Positions 56,085-64,000 of a stretch of 64,000 nt of DNA are shown in pieces. The stretch lies in assembly GCA_902792635.1 (NCBI GenBank), contig CADBAG010000003.1:56324-120323 (forward strand), written 5' to 3'. How positions within the stretch are numbered: the first letter of the stretch is position 1; each line of letters opens with the position of its first letter. Under the pieces are notes generated by a model. That model was not told where the DNA came from. It made no database searches and worked only from the letters and a program-made list of their open reading frames with translations. The stretch is from an uncultured Prevotellaceae bacterium (GTDB lineage: Bacteria > Bacteroidota > Bacteroidia > Bacteroidales > Bacteroidaceae). The translations under genes were made by a program, and so were the position numbers.

Positions 56085-56110
56085 ATGTTTAATTGTATTG
56101 TTTATTCCGA

Positions 56111-56992
56111 TTAATGACTATCCGGGCTCACAATATTTTTCTGGCCTTTCTCTTGATACACACGCACATAATCGACATATATCTTCGCCTCACTCCCTTC
56201 GCTGGGAAGGGCCGTGATGCCATCGGGATTCAAGATGTTCGTGAAGTTGCCGCCAACAGCGAGATTGAAGATGATGTAGAATGGTTTATGCATATACATG
56301 TCCGACGTGATACGCGAATCAATGCTCTTGTTGATAGCCGCTGTGAAATAAGGCTTATCGGAATGGTCGATATACATTTTAATATAGGTATCATCCCAAG
56401 TCATTGTATAGACATGATACTTACCATCACCGGCAAGATCATAGTCGTAGGCATGCTGCCCCTGATCAGACCACTGCTGATGATGCTGTGCATCCTCACC
56501 CCAGTGTATGGTACCACCTATCCAGCGACCAGTCTGGTTTGAGCTGATTCCGCCGTGCTCACCCATCTCCATGATGTCTATCTCACCACAGGCAGGCCAA
56601 GGATGCACATCTTCATCCTCTCCCATCATCCAGAAAGCAGGCCACAAGCCATTGGCAAGGCGTGGCAGTTTAATGCTTGCCTCGATCTTTCCATGGGTGA
56701 AATAGACCTTCTGCTTACTGTTCACGCGCCCTGAGGTGAACATCTTACCGCCATAATTCTCACGACAAGCCGTGATGACGAGATTACCGTTCTCTATGCT
56801 CACATTCTTTTGACGTGGAGTATAGTACTCCAATTCGTTATTGTAAGGAGAGGAAACTGTCTCAGCATTCCAGTTCTTTCCCAAAGTATTGGTGTCGAAC
56901 TCATCTCCCCACACCAATTGATAATTTTGTGCCTGAACAGTAATGATAGAGAGCAGGCTCAAAACAAAGACATTTAAAATTCTGCCGTACAT
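56111..56992 (-). CDS. Endo-beta-glucanase, GH16 (laminarinase-like)
   Basis: Exported beta-1,3 or mixed-linkage endoglucanase, 293 residues. Signal peptide MYGRILNVFVLSLLSIITVQ. The catalytic signature GEIDIMEMGEH gives nucleophile Glu137, Asp139 and acid/base Glu142. Other GH16 laminarinase segments: WGDEFDTNTLGKNWN, YYTPRQKNVSIENGNLVITA, GLWPAFWMMG, and FNLAVGGNF. No lipobox, so probably periplasmic or released. First gene after the HTCS on this strand, with its own -7 element at 57020-57027, 27 bases upstream. Together with GH3 it points to laminarin or cereal beta-glucan as the substrate. Confidence 0.94.
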   Translation of the reverse strand: MYGRILNVFVLSLLSIITVQAQNYQLVWGDEFDTNTLGKNWNAETVSSPYNNELEYYTPRQKNVSIENGNLVITACRENYGGKMFTSGRVNSKQKVYFTHGKIEASIKLPRLANGLWPAFWMMGEDEDVHPWPACGEIDIMEMGEHGGISSNQTGRWIGGTIHWGEDAQHHQQWSDQGQHAYDYDLAGDGKYHVYTMTWDDTYIKMYIDHSDKPYFTAAINKSIDSRITSDMYMHKPFYIIFNLAVGGNFTNILNPDGITALPSEGSEAKIYVDYVRVYQEKGQKNIVSPDSH

Positions 56993-57019
56993 ATGTTTTT
57001 AGTTTAATATTAACGACGG

Positions 57020-57027
57020 CAAAGGTA
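57020..57027 (-). promoter_or_regulatory. -7 promoter element of the GH16-SusCD operon
   Basis: TACCTTTG (minus strand), matching TAnnTTTG. The HTCS of this locus would be expected to act just upstream, in the 57028-57108 interval. Confidence 0.55.
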
Positions 57028-57108
57028 GTGAGAAAACGGCCCCACCAGGGTTAGATTGCAGACAGAAAAGGTTTCAATGCTGACATTATCAGCAACAATA
57101 TCAACAAT

Positions 57109-60100
57109 TTACCGATATTTGCTCGGAGAAACGCCAAAATGTTTCTTGAATACCGTACTAAAATATTTGGCATTGACAAAACCAGTCTGGATAGAGACAT
57201 CTAAGACTGGGATCCCCTCGTGTAAGAGGGCAGCAGCACGCTCGAGACGAAGCAACCGGATGAAGTCCTGCGGTGACTGCCCTGTGAGGGTCTTCAAACG
57301 ACCATAAAAGAGTGTACGGCTCATCGCCATCTCCTGACAGAGACGGTCGATAGTGAACGATGTATCACTTATATTATCAAGAACGAGACGGGTCGCCTTG
57401 TCAACGAAGGCCTGGTCCTTAGGATCGAGAGGCTCTGGAGGGACAGGAGCATCTTGCTGCTGGTCCATAGTCTCGCGAGCCTGTTCCATACTCTTTCTGA
57501 GATAATAGTCGCTCAGACGACGCCGGTTAGCAAGAATAGAAGATATTTTCTCAGCAAGAATATCCTTATCGAAAGGCTTGGCGATATAGTCATCGGCACC
57601 ATGATGAAGACCGTCAATCATAAAGTCCTTACCACTCTTGGCTGTAAGAAGAATCACCGGCAGCCATGATGTTTCTTTATTCTCTTTAATACGTCGGCAG
57701 AGCTCATCGCCCTGAATACCTGGCATCATGATATCAGAGATGACAATATCGCATACTCCGTCACGCAAATAGTTCAAGGCTGCCTCACCATCAGCTACTG
57801 TAACGACATGATAACGTTCCGAAAAGGCCATGCGCATATATTGCCGGAGGCCATCGTTGTCGTCAACAAAAAGCAATGTGTCTTTTCCGGCTTTTTCCTC
57901 AACAGCCGTTTCTGTCGCAATCTGAGACGGAGACGACTGTGGCAGGGTCACAGTGAACGTTGTTCCATGACCTTCCTCACTCGTCCAGGAGAGCTGACCG
58001 CCTAAACGACCAACGAGCTGACGAGTGATGTGCAACCCAAGTCCAAAACCCTTTTCTTTGCCTGCATTGGAGGCACGAAAGAAGGAAGAAAAAATCTTTT
58101 TGTCGTCGTTCTTAGGTATGCCAATCCCTGTATCGCTGACCATGAGCCTCAGACGATGATCAACTTCCTCGGCACAAAGCCGTATCGTGCCACCACGTGG
58201 CGTATATTTGATAGCGTTGGAGATAAGATTCTCAAAAATAAGATCAAGGATTGATTTGTCAGCCATGAAAATCATTTCATGGTCCGGATCTTCTTCCTTC
58301 AGTTCAACTCCCTTCTCTGAAGCTACTAAGGCAAACCGGTGTCTCTGCTCCTGCAGACAGTCAACAACACTAAGCAACTGCGGATAATCCTCATGTCTGC
58401 TGACATCCGACTTTTGGAAGTCGAGGAGGCCAGACATCATCGTCATCAGTCGTGCTCCATTTTCCAGTGCCATCTGCAGGAACTCGCGACTACGGGCAGA
58501 AAGAGTGTTGTCGGCAGCAATATCTCTCAAAGGGGCCAAGACAAGGGTCAACGGCGTTCGAATATTATGGGCCGTATTGACAAAGAAATCGATCTTCTCT
58601 CGGTCATAACGTTGCCGCAACCGGCCACGGTAATAATCCCAAGCCATATAGACAAGCCACCCAATGAGCACCAGATAGACTGTCCATGCCCATAACGTGT
58701 TCCACCATGGTTCACGGATAGTAAGGTGTAAGGTGGTCTCACCGAGCACCTTCATGCTGCTTTTGCTGACACTCTTCACATGAAGAATATAATCTCCTGG
58801 CGGAAGGTTCGTATAACGCACCTCCGGTTGTGAAGATGGTGCTGTCCAATGATCGTCATAGCTCTCTAAGAAACACTGATAACCAATATCGTTACTGCAA
58901 CGGTAGTTGATACTCTCAAAGTATACTGTCAGCGTGTTCTCGTCATGACTGAGCGTAAGATTCTGCCGACGGAGCATAGGGAAGATTCGTACACGCCATA
59001 CACTGTCAACCGGTACCCCCTCCACACGAATATCGGTGATGCGTAAGGGTGCTCGGTAGCTTATTCCAAGGATCTGCTGGGGATCAATGATGACAGCCCC
59101 CTGACAACTGCCGAAAGCCAACCGGCCACCATCAATACGAACTGCTGCCAAACGTTTATATTCACACTCGAAACCTTTCACATAATTGACTAATCCTATA
59201 GTACGTCCACGCAGACAAGCAAGACCACGATCCGTGCCCATCCACAACCGATGACAGTCATCCCAAACCAAGGAACTGACAACATTCGAAGGCAGGCCTT
59301 GATGAGTAGTGAAATTCTTCAAACGGCAAGTAGAAAGATTATAGCAATAGAGGCCACCTCCGTCTGTGGCAATCCATAAACGATCACGACCGTCAAAAGC
59401 AAGGTCATTGACAAAATAGTTGTAGATAGCCCCAGGATATTGCTCGGGATAGAAGAAACGCGTCATACGCCCCGTCGTCTCGTCAATACGATAACAGCCA
59501 TGCGTTGTGCCGACAACGACAGCACGATGATCAGGCGACTCCACTATACATTGTACCTCCTGCACGGCATATTCCTGTCGTAGTGTGGCAGTAACACGCG
59601 TCAAAGGGCCATCGAGGCAGCCTATCCACAATCCACCATGGCTGTCAAGAAAAAGGCTATAGACATAATTAGTCTTCAAATTCCCTAATGCGGTGCCATA
59701 GACGAGGCGTTCCCCTTCTCCACTGACGACAAAAACACCACTGCCATAAGTAGCAGCAAGGACCTCTCCTGAGGAAGTGAGGCAGAGGCTGAGTACCACC
59801 TTGCCATGCAGGATATTGGCCCATCTGCCCGTCCTTCCGTCATAGATACTTACCCCATCATCCGTGGCATACCACAGTCTGCCGTCAGCAGTCATAAGGA
59901 TATCATTGACACTATTGTTGATAAGACTCTGACTGTTGAGATATTCATGTCGGACAAAAGAATAAGCATTGCCCGTAGGGCAAGCGAGATCGACACCTCC
60001 TGTATAACTGGCTATCCATAGGTTGCCTGTATGGTCGCGGAGGAGACTATAGACACCATTGCCATGGATACTGTTCTCCGGACGACCATCCGTGTTGAGC

Positions 60101-60969
60101 AACTGGCTCGACTGACGGTTGAGGATGTCATAGGCATAAACACCCGCGCCATCTATACCGAAAAGTAAGGTGCGCTGATCCCAGCGAATGACTGAGCGTA
60201 CTGGCATCTGGGGAATAGCTGACAAGCCGGCAACGGAGACCGGACGGAAAGTATCACTACGATAAACCTTAACTCCATCATGAAATGTACCCATCCACAA
60301 CACTCGATTGCTGCGGTCCTCGTACATCGACAAGACGCAGGCATCAGTTGTAACTCTCCTTATAGACGAACCACGAAAAAGATAAACACCGTCGGCAGCA
60401 CCAACAGCAATACCTTCCGACAACGACTCTACATCATAAAGATAATGACCACGGAGGAATACTACAACCTTATTTCCCGGGCTCACCCGACAAAGGCCAC
60501 GATCTGTAGCCACCCATAAGCACCCTCGCAGATCGAGTGTTGCAGCATTGACGATAACGGAGCCTCCCAAAGAGTTAACAAGATTGCAACGAAGAGCAAA
60601 CGAATCGAGTAAAGAGCTGTAAACATAGATATGCCCCTTGTTGTCATAAGCATAAAGATCACCACTTAAGGTACTGAAGAGTCTGATTGTCAACCCACTG
60701 ACATCGCTATAGCGCTGACTTTCCGACAAACGATAGTTCTTCACCGTCTGACCGTTATAACGATCTACGCCCAACTTCGTAGCGATCCATATCGCACCAT
60801 CTTGACCTTCTACAACAGAATAGGTCCGGGCACTCGACAATCCATCGGCAGTGTTGATATTCGCCGTCATAAAGAGACTGCGCCGCAGCACCGCCGATGT
60901 TGCCCTGCTCCACGATCCAGTCAGAAAGAAGAACAGGACAAATTGAGTGATGATAAGAATCTTACGCAC
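57109..60969 (-). CDS. Hybrid two-component system regulator (HTCS)
   Basis: Full-length HTCS, 1286 residues, controlling the adjacent beta-glucan-type locus. N-terminal signal or anchor (ILIITQFVLFFFLTG), about 14 propeller repeats (DGAIWIATKLGVDRYNG, DSHGGLWIGCLDGPLT), a Y_Y_Y domain (~700-760), a membrane helix (LWAWTVYLVLIGWLVYMAW), a histidine kinase with H-box FFVNTAHNIRTPLTLVLAP and ATPase motifs (NLISNAIKYTPRGG, GTGIGIPKND-like, GKEKGFGLGLHI), a receiver (LLFVDDNDG, VISDIMMPG with the phospho-Asp) and a C-terminal AraC HTH (TIDRLCQEMAMSRTLFYGRL, VSIQTGFVNAKYFSTVF). A -7 element is at 60989-60996. Confidence 0.95.
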   Translation of the reverse strand: MRKILIITQFVLFFFLTGSWSRATSAVLRRSLFMTANINTADGLSSARTYSVVEGQDGAIWIATKLGVDRYNGQTVKNYRLSESQRYSDVSGLTIRLFSTLSGDLYAYDNKGHIYVYSSLLDSFALRCNLVNSLGGSVIVNAATLDLRGCLWVATDRGLCRVSPGNKVVVFLRGHYLYDVESLSEGIAVGAADGVYLFRGSSIRRVTTDACVLSMYEDRSNRVLWMGTFHDGVKVYRSDTFRPVSVAGLSAIPQMPVRSVIRWDQRTLLFGIDGAGVYAYDILNRQSSQLLNTDGRPENSIHGNGVYSLLRDHTGNLWIASYTGGVDLACPTGNAYSFVRHEYLNSQSLINNSVNDILMTADGRLWYATDDGVSIYDGRTGRWANILHGKVVLSLCLTSSGEVLAATYGSGVFVVSGEGERLVYGTALGNLKTNYVYSLFLDSHGGLWIGCLDGPLTRVTATLRQEYAVQEVQCIVESPDHRAVVVGTTHGCYRIDETTGRMTRFFYPEQYPGAIYNYFVNDLAFDGRDRLWIATDGGGLYCYNLSTCRLKNFTTHQGLPSNVVSSLVWDDCHRLWMGTDRGLACLRGRTIGLVNYVKGFECEYKRLAAVRIDGGRLAFGSCQGAVIIDPQQILGISYRAPLRITDIRVEGVPVDSVWRVRIFPMLRRQNLTLSHDENTLTVYFESINYRCSNDIGYQCFLESYDDHWTAPSSQPEVRYTNLPPGDYILHVKSVSKSSMKVLGETTLHLTIREPWWNTLWAWTVYLVLIGWLVYMAWDYYRGRLRQRYDREKIDFFVNTAHNIRTPLTLVLAPLRDIAADNTLSARSREFLQMALENGARLMTMMSGLLDFQKSDVSRHEDYPQLLSVVDCLQEQRHRFALVASEKGVELKEEDPDHEMIFMADKSILDLIFENLISNAIKYTPRGGTIRLCAEEVDHRLRLMVSDTGIGIPKNDDKKIFSSFFRASNAGKEKGFGLGLHITRQLVGRLGGQLSWTSEEGHGTTFTVTLPQSSPSQIATETAVEEKAGKDTLLFVDDNDGLRQYMRMAFSERYHVVTVADGEAALNYLRDGVCDIVISDIMMPGIQGDELCRRIKENKETSWLPVILLTAKSGKDFMIDGLHHGADDYIAKPFDKDILAEKISSILANRRRLSDYYLRKSMEQARETMDQQQDAPVPPEPLDPKDQAFVDKATRLVLDNISDTSFTIDRLCQEMAMSRTLFYGRLKTLTGQSPQDFIRLLRLERAAALLHEGIPVLDVSIQTGFVNAKYFSTVFKKHFGVSPSKYR

Positions 60970-60988
60970 TTGAAGAACTTTTCTCGTG

Positions 60989-60996
60989 CAAAGATA
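60989..60996 (-). promoter_or_regulatory. -7 promoter element of the HTCS gene
   Basis: TATCTTTG (minus strand), 19 bases before the start codon; matches TAnnTTTG. No -33 partner seen. Confidence 0.5.
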
Positions 60997-61043
60997 CTAA
61001 AAACATTAATAATAAAAGGTGGACAATGCAAAAAACAGATATA

Positions 61044-63014
61044 TTAGTATGCAAGCACATTTACCGAATACGGTGCCAGCGTCAGTTTAAACATCTTACC
61101 AGCCTTCGTCTTTGTCGTTGCCGGGACGATGTTGCGCGGGTGATCGATACTGTTCGTATCCTCAGGCTTTGCCGACTTCAGCACAGTCCACACAGCCTTG
61201 CCGCCAGACTTCGCGCCCACATTATCGATGGTGAGCGTGACCGTCGTAGCTCCTCCATTGACGAGTTTTAGGTAGACCTTGCCAGTCTTCGAATCGCGGG
61301 TCGCGGAATAATAGAGCTGATCCATCTTCGCTCCCTTGACGTTCATCTTAGGCATATCACTGACCTCTACGGGCACAATCTTGTCACCTACATTCCCGGC
61401 GAACATACACTGTGCATAGTAAGACGGCGAGCCGTAGGCGTTGAGTGCGTCGTAACCGATGAGGTCGCTCTTCCATTGCATGCCGTGAGGGTTGACATTG
61501 ACAAAAAGCGGAGCGTAGCAATGGGCGATGACGATGTCGGAGTTGCGCTCCATACCTGCCATCCATGCTGCGTCACCGAGAGCTGCATTCATATTCGTCG
61601 TCGGCTCTCCCTCACGCGATGCCCACTCACCGCAGAAGATTTTCGGACCCTTGCGGTCGTAACTGTCATACTGATGGAAAGCACGGTACATATCTACCGT
61701 ATTGCGATAATAGTGCTCATCGATGACATCATATTTCACATTCTCCACACCTGTCGCCTTGGCATCGTTAGCCATCATCTTGGCATCGACAGTAGAAATG
61801 ATCTGCAACTGCGGGTATTTTGCCTTGATCGCCTCATAGAACTTCTTGAAACGACCGGGGTAGCTGCCCGACTTGTCAAAGAAGTCCTCATTGCCTATCT
61901 CCACATAATGAAGCGGGAAGGGTGCGGGATGACCGTCCTTGACACGCTGCGCACCCCATTTGGTCTCGGGGCCACCGATGACATATTCAATCTCATCCAA
62001 GGCGTCTCGTACGAAGCCGTCGACATAATCGCCTGTGACGTAGTCACCACTCAGCGTGTAGCCTGCAAAGACAGCGAGCAACGGCTCGGCGCCCACATCC
62101 TCGGTCCACTCAAGAAACTCTAACAGTCCCATGCCGTCGGTGCTCGGATAGCCCCACGGACTCATGTGTCCCGGTCGCTCATCAGGGTTGCCCACCGTGC
62201 GCTTCCAGTCGAAACGGTTGCGGAAGTCGTTGCCCTCGACATAGTTGCCACCGGGGAAACGCAGAAACTTCGGATGCATGTTGCACATCATCGTCATCAG
62301 GTCACGGCGCAGTCCGTTGGGCCGGTTATTGAACGTCTCAGGGAAGAGCGTGACGCGTGTCAGCCAGTATTTGCCGCTTTCGTCAGCCGTGATACAGAAC
62401 TTCACGTCCTTCGTTGCCGCCACCTTAGCGGGCGCAGAGAACGAGAAAGCGTGTCTGCTCCACTCCCTGCCGATGCCTTCCACCTTGGTGCTGGCATAGA
62501 CGGTCTTGCCATCCTCACTGACGAGTGAGACCGTGAACGAAGCTGGTTCGTTTCCATCCGTCTTGGCATAGAAAGCACCCTCGTATTTCTCATTGGGACG
62601 CACAGGGAAGCCCCAGTAGCCGTCGTTGAGAAGTCGTGAGCCTTTTGCTGCCTCCCAGCGCAGCGACTTCGGGTTGGCCCGGTTGATGCCGTTGTTCTGT
62701 TCGATAGCGATACGGCCGGAGAGCGTGTCGGCGAGTGCCCAGAACTTTGGACCTCCCGTCTTCCAAGGCGTCCACGGGTTAGGCTGCTGTCCATTCCTAT
62801 CTTCCTTGAACGAAGTGTTGCGGATAAGTTGGGCATAGAGACCGCCCTCATAGGAGAAGTTAATTTCTTCGGTCATCAGTCCATAGAGTGTCGGACTAAC
62901 CGTCTTGTTGGCCTCATCCAGTCGCAAGGTGAGCTTAGGCTGTGCTGAGAGCACTCCGCCCATCATCAAGCCTGCGGCAAGCGCAAGCGTCTTTAGTTTT
63001 CCAGTTCTTAACAT
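61044..63014 (-). CDS. Alpha-L-arabinofuranosidase, GH51
   Basis: Exported retaining enzyme releasing alpha-L-arabinofuranose from arabinan or arabinoxylan; 656 residues from the ATG at 63014, which begins the signal peptide MLRTGKLKTLALAAGLMMGG. The 13 codons before it lie in the repeated leader and are rejected. An N-terminal beta domain (KTVSPTLYGLMTEEINFSYEGGLYAQLIRNTSF) is followed by a CBM-like insert (~110-215), then the barrel with MHPKFLRFPGGNYVEG, the acid/base Glu in HYVEIGNEDFF and the nucleophile Glu in KIFCGEWASREG. A C-terminal beta domain ends LTLAPYSVNVLAY. It neighbours the HTCS but is probably not part of the beta-glucan operon. Its leader has a 13-bp repeat. Confidence 0.93.
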   Translation of the reverse strand: MLRTGKLKTLALAAGLMMGGVLSAQPKLTLRLDEANKTVSPTLYGLMTEEINFSYEGGLYAQLIRNTSFKEDRNGQQPNPWTPWKTGGPKFWALADTLSGRIAIEQNNGINRANPKSLRWEAAKGSRLLNDGYWGFPVRPNEKYEGAFYAKTDGNEPASFTVSLVSEDGKTVYASTKVEGIGREWSRHAFSFSAPAKVAATKDVKFCITADESGKYWLTRVTLFPETFNNRPNGLRRDLMTMMCNMHPKFLRFPGGNYVEGNDFRNRFDWKRTVGNPDERPGHMSPWGYPSTDGMGLLEFLEWTEDVGAEPLLAVFAGYTLSGDYVTGDYVDGFVRDALDEIEYVIGGPETKWGAQRVKDGHPAPFPLHYVEIGNEDFFDKSGSYPGRFKKFYEAIKAKYPQLQIISTVDAKMMANDAKATGVENVKYDVIDEHYYRNTVDMYRAFHQYDSYDRKGPKIFCGEWASREGEPTTNMNAALGDAAWMAGMERNSDIVIAHCYAPLFVNVNPHGMQWKSDLIGYDALNAYGSPSYYAQCMFAGNVGDKIVPVEVSDMPKMNVKGAKMDQLYYSATRDSKTGKVYLKLVNGGATTVTLTIDNVGAKSGGKAVWTVLKSAKPEDTNSIDHPRNIVPATTKTKAGKMFKLTLAPYSVNVLAY

Positions 63015-63039
63015 GATATAGTTATTGAGTTTGTTTTCA

Positions 63040-63091
63040 CATTGCAAATTCACGTTGCAAATTCACATTGCAAATTCACATTGCAAAGTTA
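63040..63091. repeat. Four 13-bp tandem repeats over the GH51 promoter
   Basis: CATTGCAAATTCA-like units start at 63040, 63053, 63066 and 63079. On the minus strand the outermost unit reads TAACTTTGCAATG and supplies the -7 element (63084-63091); the other three read TGAATTTGCAATG, degenerate copies of it. The repeat looks like slippage duplication of the promoter's -7/start region. Confidence 0.85.
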
Positions 63092-63118
63092 GGCAGTAAT
63101 AAATAAGAAGACATTAAA

Positions 63119-63144
63119 AAATGTCTCACAAACATGAGACATTT
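63119..63144. promoter_or_regulatory. Inverted repeat upstream of the GH51 promoter
   Basis: AAATGTCTCA and TGAGACATTT flank a 6-base centre, about 28 bases upstream of the -7 element. The position suits a regulator-binding dyad near -35 to -60; it could also be a hairpin. Confidence 0.6.
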
Positions 63145-63243
63145 ATTGCACAAGGACAAATAGACACAAAAAGGCAAACAAAAACCGCAACTCACCTTTG
63201 AGATGTACGGCAGTAAAGACACTGTCCAGTCTGAAGTAGAAAT

Positions 63244-63666
63244 TCATTTGAGGTTTTCAATGAGTTCAAGACCTTGACTGCGGTAGAAAGGGAATTTTCG
63301 ATCGGAACTTATAAGTGGAATTCCTATCGTGATGGCATGGGATATGATGACGTGATCTGACGGATCACGGTGATCTTGAGCAGTATTGAGACGGAGACGC
63401 GAATAGGTGTCCATGACATTAGCATCGAGAGGCAGGTCATCAATGAAATATTCATCTTTTACGGATTGAAGCATTTCATGAGCTGTCTTCCATGTCTTTG
63501 TAACAATTTTCCCGTTATTGAAAAGCACAACGAGTTCTCGCAAACTCTCAGCACTCATGCAGATGAGATTAGAGTAATCATCCAACATCATCTGTACATC
63601 GCTTGAGAGACTGTCAATGTCTGAAACCTTATATAGGAAAATGTTAGTATCGATAAGTATTCTCAT
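63244..63666 (-). CDS. PIN-domain toxin (VapC-like)
   Basis: Predicted ribonuclease toxin, 140 residues. PIN fold with the first acidic residue in MRILIDTNIFLY (Asp6), a middle Glu in SAESLRELVVLF, and late acidic residues in NTAQDHRDPSDHVIISHAITIGIPLISSDRKF. The length fits VapC. Its ATG overlaps the upstream stop codon by four bases (ATGA), so it is coupled to the 49-residue antitoxin. Target RNA is not readable. Confidence 0.86.
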   Translation of the reverse strand: MRILIDTNIFLYKVSDIDSLSSDVQMMLDDYSNLICMSAESLRELVVLFNNGKIVTKTWKTAHEMLQSVKDEYFIDDLPLDANVMDTYSRLRLNTAQDHRDPSDHVIISHAITIGIPLISSDRKFPFYRSQGLELIENLK

Positions 63667-63812
63667 GCCATTCCGAGAGCTTCCGGATCCTTGATGATGA
63701 TTGTCCCTTGCATCCTATCAGAAGCTTCCTTCCTCCTTCTCGCAATTTCCTTTTTAACTTCGACAGGTACCTTGTCCCAGTTGTCGAAGATTTCCCTTAA
63801 ATTGAGTTCCAT
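63663..63812 (-). CDS. Small antitoxin partnered with the PIN toxin
   Basis: 49 residues, start ATG at 63812, stop TGA at 63665-63663. It begins MELNLREIFDNWDKVP, continues with a basic helix (VEVKKEIARRRKEA) and ends IIIKDPEALGMA. The four-base overlap with the toxin gene, the small charged helical make-up and the promoter upstream identify it as the antitoxin. No known family (VapB, PHD) is clear at this length. Confidence 0.72.
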   Translation of the reverse strand: MELNLREIFDNWDKVPVEVKKEIARRRKEASDRMQGTIIIKDPEALGMA

Positions 63813-63852
63813 ATTTTATTTTCATTAAATGTACGACATAGTATCATTGCAG

Positions 63853-63884
63853 CAAAGATACGGATAATATTTGTTATTGGCAAG
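63853..63884 (-). promoter_or_regulatory. Promoter of the PIN toxin-antitoxin pair
   Basis: CTTG (63881-63884), 20-base spacer, TATCTTTG (63853-63860) on the minus strand, 40 bases before the antitoxin start. Confidence 0.65.
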
Positions 63885-63901
63885 TGAAGCGAAGAAAAAA
63901 G

Positions 63902-64000
63902 TTCGAGCTGTACGGTTGAACTTCCTTCTCTACTTATAGTTGATAGTGCCTCGGAGAGGCACACTCTGCATAACCCCAGGCAAGGAGCGTAGCGACGTAG
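63902..64000. mobile_element. Nested palindromic dispersed element, copy C (cut by window end)
   Basis: Starts with TTCGAGCTGTACGGTTGAA (63902-63920), the same end as copy A, then GCCTCGGAGAGGC and AACCCCAGGCAAGGAGCG, matching the left module of copy A. The rest lies beyond the window. Confidence 0.8.

Overview
The window reads as chromosomal DNA of a Bacteroidales bacterium, most likely Prevotellaceae. Evidence: SusC/SusD pairs, a hybrid two-component regulator with a beta-propeller sensor, the short Bacteroidetes-type primary sigma factor, many -7 elements of the form TAnnTTTG (several with a TTTG 18-20 bases upstream), no Shine-Dalgarno sequences, and abundant secreted lipoproteins. The genus is inferred from protein style and was not tested.

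Layout. Bases 1-22,300 are mostly housekeeping: the C-terminal part of formate-THF ligase, a zinc-ribbon membrane lipoprotein, a cation/proton antiporter, a PrsW-type protease, homoserine O-acyltransferase (metA), an Arg/Gly/Phe/Ser-rich secreted protein, a Wzi-like outer-membrane protein, glmS, trmB, queF with its transporter, rpoD, a membrane-anchored metallophosphoesterase, an inositol-phosphate-type histidine phosphatase, a microprotein pair, tRNA-Arg(TCT), and an operon kdgK-eda-gltA. Bases 22,450-31,681 carry a heparinase II/III-like lyase, a GH97 enzyme, a beta-helix (GH28/GH49-like) enzyme and an AraC regulator with an HTCS-type sensor but no kinase or receiver. Bases 32,423-43,349 form a second polysaccharide locus: ECF sigma factor, SusC, SusD, Ig-domain lipoprotein, alginate-lyase-superfamily lyase, a broken lyase/CBM gene and a small peptide. 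Then come a RelE/ParE toxin-antitoxin pair, GH127, a second microprotein pair and GH88. On the minus strand from 60,969 down to 47,813 lies a beta-glucan-type locus: HTCS, GH16, SusC, SusD, surface lipoprotein, GH3. GH51 and a PIN toxin-antitoxin pair follow to the right.

How it fits together. Lyases cut uronic-acid polysaccharides into unsaturated oligosaccharides. GH88 removes the unsaturated terminal sugar. The product can drain through KdgK and Eda to pyruvate and glyceraldehyde-3-phosphate; the isomerase and reductase normally needed in between (KduI/KduD type) are not in this window. GH127 and GH51 release L-arabinose, and GH16 plus GH3 would cut laminarin or mixed-linkage beta-glucan.

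The most unusual content is non-coding. (1) Two intergenic arrays of 22-bp units in which CACGTG palindromes alternate with (C)CAATTG(G) palindromes, with dyad centres exactly 11 bp apart. (2) A family of nested palindromic elements whose CCCCA...TGGGG stems differ between copies by compensatory changes. (3) Two copies of an unlinked microprotein operon (a ~75-aa membrane protein followed by a 37-40 aa one-TM peptide), each behind a near-consensus promoter.
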